This document shows positions 57,752-64,000 of a DNA stretch of 64,000 nucleotides, piece after piece. The DNA comes from Dietzia natronolimnaea (GTDB lineage: Bacteria > Actinomycetota > Actinomycetes > Mycobacteriales > Mycobacteriaceae), in assembly GCF_039525805.1 (NCBI RefSeq), contig NZ_BAAAHZ010000014.1; one strand, given 5' to 3'. The notes beneath the pieces were generated by a model, which ran no database searches, was not told the DNA's origin, and saw only the letters and a program-made list of their open reading frames with translations. The first letter of the stretch is position 1. Every line of letters starts with the position of its first letter. Position numbers and translations under genes: made by a program.

Positions 57752-59413
57752 TCAGTCGGGGGATCCGGGATCGCCGGGTTCGTCCCCGGCGGGCGCCCTG
57801 GTGAAGGTCCCGAGACCGTTGCCGTCCAGGAGTTCGACGGTGACCTCGTCGTCGTCGAACGTCACGGAACCCCGCGACCCCGGCGGCCAGTTCTCACTCC
57901 GCGGTTCGACCGCGAACGTGTCGCCGTCCCAGGGGTCGAGTGGCCAGGCGGCGGCGCCGCCGATGGTCATCTCCAGCGCGTCGTCCGACTCTCTGACCTC
58001 GAGGGTCCCGAAGTAGTCGTTGCGGTACGTCCCGACCAGCTCGGCCGGGTCCCTCGACGGTGCCGGATCGGCGGGCGGGGTCGCGTCCACCAGGTCCCCG
58101 ACCGGGTCGAGCAGTGACGCGAACGCCTGGCCGAACAGATCCCGCCAGTCCAGCGTGGGGTCGCCGTACTGGGCGTAGTCGGCGAACCTGGCGTTGATCG
58201 TCTCCGCCACCCCGCTCGGCGAGGCGTTGGTCACCGTGATGATCCCCAGGTCGAGCGAGGGCAGCATGAGCATCGCGGTGCCCGCCCCGAGCGCGAACGC
58301 CCCGGAATGGCTCCACTGGACCCGACCCGAGGAACTGGTACCGATGTTGAACCCGTAGCCATAGGACCCGGGACGGTCCGCGGCGGCCCGCGGCGGCGAG
58401 GAGACGATCTGCGGGGTGAGGGCCTCGCGCAGCGCCTCGGCGGGCACGACCTGGGAGCCGCCGGGCCCCTTGCCGTCGTCGAGCACCATCGCCATCCAGG
58501 CGGCCATGTCGGTCACCGACGAACTCAGGCCCCCCGCCGGCGCCTGGGCGTCGGGGTCGCGCTGGGGATCGGCCGGGACCCAGTCCCCGTCCGGGTCGCT
58601 CTGGTCCGCGGAGTCGGGGGAGTCGGCGCGCACGTGGCCGACCGCCCGGTTGTCCCGCTCGAGCAGCTCGTCGTGGGAGAACGAGGTGTCGGTCATGCCG
58701 AGCGGGTCGAAGATCCGCTCGCGTCCCAGCTCGTCCCAGGGCGTCCCGGCCGCGACCGCCACCGCTTCGGCGCCCGCGGTGAGTCCGAAGTTTGTGTACG
58801 CGTAGGAGGTTCGGAACGGAGTGAGCGGCAGGTGGCGCAGCCCGTGCAGGACCGCGGGTCGGTCGTAGCCCAGGTCCTCGAGGTCGTCGCCCGCGTGCTG
58901 GGGGAGCCCGGAGCGGTGCGCGAAGACGTCACCGACGGTCACGAGGGGGGACACCTGCGGATCGGAGAGCTCGAACCACGGCAGGTACTCGCTGACGGGG
59001 GTGGACCAGTCGACCTCTCCGTTGCCGCTCTCGGCCGCCACCACCGTGGCGCTGACCGACTTGGAGATCGAGGCCAGCGGGAAGACGGTCCGGGCGTCCA
59101 CCTCGGCGCCCGTGCTGGTGTCCCGTACGCCGAACCCCTCCGCGAGGACCACCTCACCGCCGTGCACCACGGCCACGGCCGCGCCCGGGATGCCGGAGGC
59201 GTCGAGTTCCTCCTCGACGATCCCGGTGACCTTGCCGATCGCGTAGTCGATCCGGTCCTCGCTGACCTCGAGTCCCGAGTAGGCGGCCGGGCTCTCGTCG
59301 GGGCCGGGTGTGGCCACCGGTGTCCCGCACGCCGATCCGAGGAGCGCGACGGCCGCGCACACGCTGATCGCTCCCAGGGTCCGACGGTGCCCGGTGGCCG
59401 AATCGGTGGTCAT
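57752..59413 (-). CDS. Serine hydrolase lipoprotein (class C beta-lactamase/PBP4* family)
   Basis: 553 residues. A lipobox LLGSACG (Cys about 29) follows a signal helix, so it should be an outward-facing lipoprotein. The beta-lactamase-like fold has SxxK in PLASISKSVSATVVA and YxN in TSYAYTNFGLTAG, then HSGAFALGAGTAMLML (HxG). Residues from about 430 on form a C-terminal domain that may bind substrate. Such enzymes are esterases, D-aminopeptidases or carboxypeptidases and rarely true beta-lactamases. Last gene of a leftward operon with GH1, MFS and amidohydrolase genes; 9 bases from the GH1 stop. Confidence 0.88.
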   Translation of the reverse strand: MTTDSATGHRRTLGAISVCAAVALLGSACGTPVATPGPDESPAAYSGLEVSEDRIDYAIGKVTGIVEEELDASGIPGAAVAVVHGGEVVLAEGFGVRDTSTGAEVDARTVFPLASISKSVSATVVAAESGNGEVDWSTPVSEYLPWFELSDPQVSPLVTVGDVFAHRSGLPQHAGDDLEDLGYDRPAVLHGLRHLPLTPFRTSYAYTNFGLTAGAEAVAVAAGTPWDELGRERIFDPLGMTDTSFSHDELLERDNRAVGHVRADSPDSADQSDPDGDWVPADPQRDPDAQAPAGGLSSSVTDMAAWMAMVLDDGKGPGGSQVVPAEALREALTPQIVSSPPRAAADRPGSYGYGFNIGTSSSGRVQWSHSGAFALGAGTAMLMLPSLDLGIITVTNASPSGVAETINARFADYAQYGDPTLDWRDLFGQAFASLLDPVGDLVDATPPADPAPSRDPAELVGTYRNDYFGTLEVRESDDALEMTIGGAAAWPLDPWDGDTFAVEPRSENWPPGSRGSVTFDDDEVTVELLDGNGLGTFTRAPAGDEPGDPGSPD

Positions 59414-59422
59414 CCGCCCAGC

Positions 59423-60868
59423 TTAGACCGCCGGAGGGGTCCCGGAGGCCCGTGTCGGACCATTCCCCGCGACTCGGTTGCGGTGCGCGTCGATCAGGTC
59501 GCGATACCAGTACCAGGAGTCCTTGCGGGTGCGCGTCAGGGTGCTGTGGTCGACGTGGACCAGGCCGAAGCGCTCGGCGTACCCGGCGGCCCACTCGAAG
59601 TTGTCCATGGCGGACCACACGTAGTAGCCGTCCACGGTCACGCCCGCGTCGAGGGAGTCCACCACGGCCGCCAGGTGCGCGCGCAGGTAGTCGATCCGGC
59701 GCTCGTCGTGGACCGCGCCGTCCGGACCGGGTCCGTCGTGGTACGAGCACCCGTTCTCGGTCACCGTCACCGGCGGCAGTCCCGGATAGCGCTCGTGGAG
59801 GGCCACGAGGATGTCGGTGAGGCCTGACGGCACGACGGGCCAGTCGAAGTCGGTCCGCTCGACGCCCTCGATCCGCACCGGGCGGAACGGCATGTCCTCC
59901 GGGAAGTCCACCTCGAGCACCCCGGCGTAGTCGGCGTCGGGACGTGGGGACTCGATCACCGTGGGTTCGTAATAGTTGACGCCGTAATGGTCGAGGGGGC
60001 TCGCGATGACGACGAGGTCCTGCTCGAGCTGGTCGGCGGTCAGGCCGGCGGTGGTCATGACGAGCTCGGTCACCCAGTCCTCCGGGTAGGCGCCCCGGAG
60101 GACCGGATCGGAGAACAGCCAGTTGGTCAGGATGCGGAACATCTCGGCGGCCCCGACGTCCTCCGGGGAGTCGGTCGCGGCGATGACGGGGAAGTGCTGT
60201 TGCACCACCCCGACCTCGTGCCGGGGGCCGGCGTCACGGATCGCCCCGACCGCCAGACCGTGTGCGCGGAGCAGGTTGTGGGCCACGGGCAGGCAGTCCA
60301 GTCCCATCCCGAGCGCCGGCGCGTGATCGGTGAGTCCGTGGCCGTAGAGGGTGTGGACGTTCATCTCGTTGAGCGTGAGCCAGCGGGTGACGCGGTCGCC
60401 GAGGGCGTCCACCACCACGGCGGTGTAGTCGGCCAGGGCCTGCGAGGTGTCCCGGCTCAGCCAGCCGCCCTCGTCCTGCAGGGCCTGGGGAAGGTCCCAG
60501 TGATAGAGGGTGGGCACCGGGCGGATCCCGGCCGCCAGGAGGTCGTCGACGAGCCGCGAGTAGAAGTCCAGGCCGGGCCGGTTGACCGGCCCGCGCCCGG
60601 TGGGCAGGACCCGCGACCAGGAGATCGAGAACCGGTAGTCGTCGACGCCCAGGGCGGCCAGGTCGCGGACGTCCTCGGCGTGGCGGTGGTAGTGATCGCA
60701 CGCCACGGCCGGGGTGTCGCCGCCGCGGATGCGGCCGGGCTCGGCGGCGAAGGTGTCCCAGATGCTCGGGCCACGCCCGTCGGCGTCGGCCCCGCCCTCG
60801 ATCTGGGCGGCGGCGGTGGCCGTGCCCAGGCGGAATCCGGGGGGCAGGATCGGGTCTCGGGTCGGCAA
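59423..60868 (-). CDS. Beta-glucosidase (GH1)
   Basis: 481 residues, GH1 TIM barrel. Acid/base Glu in WLTLNEMNVHTLYG and nucleophile Glu in VTVTENGCSYHD; FRLGTATAAAQIEGG at the start and SAMDNFEWAAGYAERFGLVH near the end are typical. There is no signal peptide, so it is cytoplasmic and would cleave an imported beta-glucoside. The open frame runs another 480 codons upstream through the MFS gene's shadow; TTG at 60868 with AGGAAGGA upstream is the likely start. The MFS gene just upstream probably supplies its substrate. Confidence 0.94.
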   Translation of the reverse strand: MPTRDPILPPGFRLGTATAAAQIEGGADADGRGPSIWDTFAAEPGRIRGGDTPAVACDHYHRHAEDVRDLAALGVDDYRFSISWSRVLPTGRGPVNRPGLDFYSRLVDDLLAAGIRPVPTLYHWDLPQALQDEGGWLSRDTSQALADYTAVVVDALGDRVTRWLTLNEMNVHTLYGHGLTDHAPALGMGLDCLPVAHNLLRAHGLAVGAIRDAGPRHEVGVVQQHFPVIAATDSPEDVGAAEMFRILTNWLFSDPVLRGAYPEDWVTELVMTTAGLTADQLEQDLVVIASPLDHYGVNYYEPTVIESPRPDADYAGVLEVDFPEDMPFRPVRIEGVERTDFDWPVVPSGLTDILVALHERYPGLPPVTVTENGCSYHDGPGPDGAVHDERRIDYLRAHLAAVVDSLDAGVTVDGYYVWSAMDNFEWAAGYAERFGLVHVDHSTLTRTRKDSWYWYRDLIDAHRNRVAGNGPTRASGTPPAV

Positions 60869-60891
60869 CGAAGGGTCCTTCCTGGTGGGTG

Positions 60892-62151
60892 CTATCGGAC
60901 GCCGCGGAGCGGCAGGGTGCACAGGGCTGCGGCGACGGCGATGCCGGCTCCGACCCAGTAGAGCGCGGGGTATCCGGCCGCGGAGGTGACGAGGGGCACG
61001 GCGATCGCGGGAGCGACCACCTGCGGCAGTGAGGTGGCGATGTTGGCCACTCCCAGTAGGGTGCCCGCGGTGCCGGAGGTCGCCAGGGACCCGGTGATGA
61101 TCGCCATGTCGACCGCGATGAACAGGCCCCAGCCCACGCCGAGCACGGCCGCGGCGGCCAGGACCGCCGGCATGGTGGTGGACCACGCGAGGCCGAGCAG
61201 TCCGCCGGCGGTGATCAGTGCCCCGGCCGCGGCGAACTCGCGACGGCGGTGGAGCCGGTCGGAGAACGACCCGGCCATCGCCGCGCAGACCGCGGAGAGG
61301 ACGAGCGTGATGACGGTGACCATGAGGACCGAGTTGCCCGGGTCCGGCGCCCCCACCACGGAGTCGAGGAAGAAGAACAGGTAGACCAGCAGGATCGCGT
61401 TGGTGAGGTTCATGAGGAACCGCAGCAGCCACGCCCACGCGTACTGGCGGGTCGGGCGGAAGTCCGCGAGGACGACCCGGGGACGTGCGAGGGCGTCGGG
61501 TGCCGTCCCGCCGACCTCGACACCCGTTCCGCCGCCGGCGACCGCGTGGGCGGGTGCGACGACCGGGGCCGCACGGTTCGCCACCACGATCGCCGAGAGC
61601 AGCGCCGGCGTGAGCACGGCGAGCACCAGGTAACCGGTCGCGCCACCACCGACGGACTCCGCCACCACGACGCCGCTGATCACGCCGACGATCTGGCCCA
61701 CCCCGAACAGTGACCCCACCACGCCCCGCTGCTCTTCGGGGACGCGATCGGCCATCAGGGCGGCCAGCACCGCGAACGGTCCGTTGAACCCCAGCTGCAC
61801 GAGGACCCACCCCGTGACCGTGGCCGGGCCGGAGTCGGCGGTCAGCAGGACCACCTGGCCCGCCACGCCGATCGCCGTGCCCACGTACACGACCGGCATG
61901 CGCGTGCCGAGCCCCGCGCGGCACCGGTCGGAGAGCAGCCCCCAGACCGGGTTGGCCACCAGGGCGACGGCCGCCCCGACGCCCACGACCAGCCCGAGTA
62001 GCGCCTCCCGTCCTCCCGGACCACCGATCCTGTCGGCCTGCACAGGCAGGAGGATCTGCAGCGGGCCGAACCACGAGGCGAACACCGCCACGACGCCGAG
62101 CGTGAGCGCCAGGATCCACAGCGGGCCGACGCGGTCGGCGGGTCGGGTCAC
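60892..62151 (-). CDS. MFS transporter, sugar type, paired with GH1
   Basis: 419 residues with 12 transmembrane segments. MFS loop signatures WGLLSDRCRAGLGTRMP and AGSFSDRLHRRREFAAAG lie after TM2 and TM8. The pattern is close to the glycoside-pentoside-hexuronide or SLC45-like groups that take up disaccharides. GTG at 62151 overlaps the amidohydrolase stop (GTGA), so it was preferred to the longer frame from 62178. It is 23 bp upstream of the GH1 start, suggesting import of the glucoside that GH1 cleaves. Substrate inferred only. Confidence 0.88.
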   Translation of the reverse strand: MTRPADRVGPLWILALTLGVVAVFASWFGPLQILLPVQADRIGGPGGREALLGLVVGVGAAVALVANPVWGLLSDRCRAGLGTRMPVVYVGTAIGVAGQVVLLTADSGPATVTGWVLVQLGFNGPFAVLAALMADRVPEEQRGVVGSLFGVGQIVGVISGVVVAESVGGGATGYLVLAVLTPALLSAIVVANRAAPVVAPAHAVAGGGTGVEVGGTAPDALARPRVVLADFRPTRQYAWAWLLRFLMNLTNAILLVYLFFFLDSVVGAPDPGNSVLMVTVITLVLSAVCAAMAGSFSDRLHRRREFAAAGALITAGGLLGLAWSTTMPAVLAAAAVLGVGWGLFIAVDMAIITGSLATSGTAGTLLGVANIATSLPQVVAPAIAVPLVTSAAGYPALYWVGAGIAVAAALCTLPLRGVR

Positions 62152-63773
62152 CGCACGCGTTCCCAGTTGGCCGTCCACGCCTCGGCGCCGCCCATGAGCT
62201 GGCGCTCGAGCTCGGCACGGTCCGGTCCGGCCCGGTGCAGGAGGTCGGCCGCCCAGTCCGCGTAGAGCCCGTACTGGGCCACCCCGTCCACGTTGAGGTC
62301 GTAAACGCGGTCACCGAACCGCCACCTGTCCATCACCTCGCCGCTGAGTGCGGTGAACGGGTAGACCAGCGGGTCGGTGGCGGCGCTGGGGCGGGGGTCG
62401 GCGAGCAGTGCCAGTCCGTTGACGTCCGAGCCGAAGCCGTACCCGGCCCACGGACGGGTCGTGCCGGCGGTGTTGGCCCGCCACGCCTCCAGGAAGCCGG
62501 TGTCGAAGCTCTCGGTGGCGTCGGCGGGCCAGGCGAACGCGGCGACGAACCCGCCCTGCTCGTGCATGCGACGCGTGATGCCCTGGGTGGCCCAGGTGTG
62601 GTCGGAGATCAGCCCCGTGTATCCCGCCTCCGCGGCGATGTCGAGCGTTCGGGTGGCCGTCTTGACACTCATGTGGTCGATGTTGATCACCATGCCGCGC
62701 GCCATCATCCCGCGGACGGCGTGCTCGCCGAGCGGGGTCAGCCCGCGGACGTTGCACAGCGGCGCCTCCGGGTACACGGGGAGTGCCGCTCCGGCGGTAG
62801 CGCCCCCCGTGACCGCCGCCAACCCGTCCGCGACCGGGGTGCTGGCGATCGGTTGCTCGTGGTCCGCGTCGGGGCCGGTGCACGGCTCGGTCTCCCAGAA
62901 GCGCTGGGTCCCGATCTTGTTGCCGACGTTCACCGCGAGCCCGGCCAGGTCCTCGTCCATGCGGGCGCCCCCGAGGGCGTTGTCGAATTTGTGGACGGGG
63001 AACACGGTGGACACGCCCCACGACGCGAACTCGTCGAGTCCGCGATCGATGTCCTCGGCGGAACACAGCGGCACGTCGTTCACCACCCGGCAGCCGAACG
63101 GCTCCGACGCCTCCACCCCGAGCGTCACGGCGAGCTTGCCCTGCGCGGCGATGGCGCGGACCTCGCCGGGCGACCGTGCGATCCGGAACCATCCGCGACC
63201 CGGGCCACCGTGCTCGGCGTCGATGTGGGCCTCCATCCGGGTCATGTAGTCGACCTGTCGGCGTAGCTGCTCCATCTCGTCACACGAGTACGGCGAGCCG
63301 ATCAGCATCTCGCACAGCACGCGGTTGGCGACCAGGTAGTTGTTGAGCACCCGCAGCCCGCCCCGCCACGCCCGCTCGATGCCGGTGTAGTAGGCCTGCT
63401 CGTGTAGCTGGGAGTTGTAGGCCGGCCACTGCGCGAAGGTGGGGTAACCCTGCGTGCCGCCGGGGACCGCGGTGCCGCCGAGGACGGACTCGAGCAGCGA
63501 GAAGTGGCCGAGGTCCGAGTGCGTGGGGCAGTCGGCCAGGGCCTGCGCCATCCCGCCGGGGGCGAACGGCTCACCGCACCGCAGCGCGCCGCCGAACGCC
63601 TGGGACGCGGCGATGTGAGCGTGGGCGTCGACCATTCCCCTGACCGGGGCGGCCGCGCGAGCCGGGGCGGTGGCCAGCGGAACGGTGAGTATCACCGCCA
63701 TGAGGAGGGCCAACGCGGCACGCGGCCACTCGTCGGTGATAGTTCTCCCCGTGGTCGAACTGGTGCGTCCCAT
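62148..63773 (-). CDS. Secreted amidohydrolase / membrane-dipeptidase-like protein
   Basis: 541 residues with a Sec signal peptide (basic start, ALALLMAVILTVPLATA, cleavage near APARAAA at 41). The mature part has metal-ligand motifs of the amidohydrolase superfamily: GMVDAHAHIAAS (HxH), FPVHKFDNALGG, GMVINIDHMSVKTA, GLISDHTWATQG and GFGSDVNGLAL. The order resembles membrane dipeptidase (M19) but with large insertions. It is first in the leftward four-gene operon; its TGA overlaps the MFS start. Link to the sugar genes is unclear. Natural substrate unknown. Confidence 0.85.
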   Translation of the reverse strand: MGRTSSTTGRTITDEWPRAALALLMAVILTVPLATAPARAAAPVRGMVDAHAHIAASQAFGGALRCGEPFAPGGMAQALADCPTHSDLGHFSLLESVLGGTAVPGGTQGYPTFAQWPAYNSQLHEQAYYTGIERAWRGGLRVLNNYLVANRVLCEMLIGSPYSCDEMEQLRRQVDYMTRMEAHIDAEHGGPGRGWFRIARSPGEVRAIAAQGKLAVTLGVEASEPFGCRVVNDVPLCSAEDIDRGLDEFASWGVSTVFPVHKFDNALGGARMDEDLAGLAVNVGNKIGTQRFWETEPCTGPDADHEQPIASTPVADGLAAVTGGATAGAALPVYPEAPLCNVRGLTPLGEHAVRGMMARGMVINIDHMSVKTATRTLDIAAEAGYTGLISDHTWATQGITRRMHEQGGFVAAFAWPADATESFDTGFLEAWRANTAGTTRPWAGYGFGSDVNGLALLADPRPSAATDPLVYPFTALSGEVMDRWRFGDRVYDLNVDGVAQYGLYADWAADLLHRAGPDRAELERQLMGGAEAWTANWERVR

Positions 63774-63869
63774 GCCCGTGCCCCTCTCAGACGGCTCCCG
63801 CCGTGGGTCGGCGAGGGCGTCGGCGTGAGAGGGAGCTTAACCAAGGGTGGGCCGTTCCGAGCCCTATCC

Positions 63870-63892
63870 GAACAATTTCTGGACGGTTGTTC
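63870..63892. promoter_or_regulatory. GAACAA/TTGTTC inverted repeat upstream of the amidohydrolase operon
   Basis: GAACAA (63870-63875) and TTGTTC (63887-63892) are perfect 6-bp arms spaced by 11 bp, about two helical turns centre to centre excluding arms, in an A/T-richer spot 97 bp before the operon start. It could be an operator for a LacI- or GntR-type sugar regulator. Confidence 0.35.
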
Positions 63893-63933
63893 AGAGCTTT
63901 CGCGGGCCCGGCGAGGCGTGTGTGACTCGAGGG

Positions 63934-64000
63934 TCAGTTGGTGTCGGCGACCAGCGGTTCGATGGTGAGGTGATCCATCTCCTTGCTGATGTACTGCAGA
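63934..64000 (-). CDS. C-terminal end of a leftward gene, cut by the window
   Basis: The minus strand from 64000 is open to a TGA at 63934-63936 and encodes LQYISKEMDHLTIEPLVADTN. Only 22 codons are visible, so the family cannot be named. It has good codon use for this genome and ends 160 bp before the amidohydrolase start, on the same strand. Confidence 0.5.
   Translation of the reverse strand, partial: LQYISKEMDHLTIEPLVADTN

Noticed and set aside
59423..62314. A 963-residue uninterrupted minus-strand frame
   Set aside because: Only the last 481 residues are the GH1 enzyme. The first half is the shadow of the MFS gene in another frame; a TTG with a ribosome binding site at 60868 gives the real start.

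Overview
This window is high-G+C DNA from a mycolate-type actinobacterium. A large part of the gene order matches Mycobacterium tuberculosis Rv0979A to Rv1011 as I remember it: rpmF, mprA, mprB, pepD, moaB2, mscL, an FmdB-type protein, formyl-tetrahydrofolate cyclo-ligase, galU, moeA/glp, rimJ and a membrane protein, later pmt, rsmI, pabB, metG, tatD, rpfB, ksgA and ispE. Protein style and the extra genes between these blocks suggest Dietzia or a close relative. The genus is an inference and was not tested.

Layout. 1-5.7 kb: branched-chain (leucine-type) acyl-CoA degradation operon, already running at the left edge (acyl-CoA dehydrogenase, MaoC, CitE-like lyase, acyl-CoA ligase, CoA-transferase A and B). 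5.8-7.4 kb: CPBP protease and AEC transporter. 7.6-9.4 kb: two divergent operons encoding six zinc-independent ribosomal proteins (S18, S14, L33, L28 leftward; L31, L32 rightward), with a candidate Zur box and a promoter palindrome between them. 9.6-14.4 kb: MprAB two-component system, PepD protease, MoaB2, a small protein and MscL. 14.6-20.5 kb: SAF protein, Ruc-like zinc-ribbon protein, cyclo-ligase, then galU-glp-rimJ-glpR. 20.6-22.9 kb: an oxidoreductase/methyltransferase fusion diverging from its probable XRE-cupin regulator.

23.05-32.38 kb: a 9.3-kb integrated element at a tRNA-Ala(CGC) gene, bounded by a perfect 48-bp direct repeat. It has a tyrosine integrase, a repressor and an excisionase-type protein facing away from each other, tiny overlapping ORFs, a primase-polymerase and SF3 helicase pair, a WhiB-like protein, one HK97-type major capsid protein, and a cargo gene of lower G+C beside the right repeat. 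No portal, terminase, protease, tail or lysis gene is visible. It therefore resembles the phiRv-type mini-prophages or a capsid-carrying phage satellite, and it is the most novel part of the window.

32.4-38.3 kb: paired SMR pumps, an MFS carrier, a SelT/SelW-like protein, a small secreted protein, then an old-yellow-enzyme/SDR/DoxX group. 38.4-51.8 kb: protein O-mannosyltransferase, RsmI, PabB, a BCCT carrier, MetG, TatD, and the rpfB-ksgA-ispE-ABC-F operon. 51.9-57.7 kb: a frameshifted DUF559 gene, HAD and TetR genes, PPK2, a 3-hydroxyisobutyryl-CoA hydrolase-like enzyme and an AI-2E family protein. 57.7-63.8 kb: a leftward four-gene operon (secreted amidohydrolase, MFS, GH1 glucosidase, serine-hydrolase lipoprotein), and finally the tail of another leftward gene.
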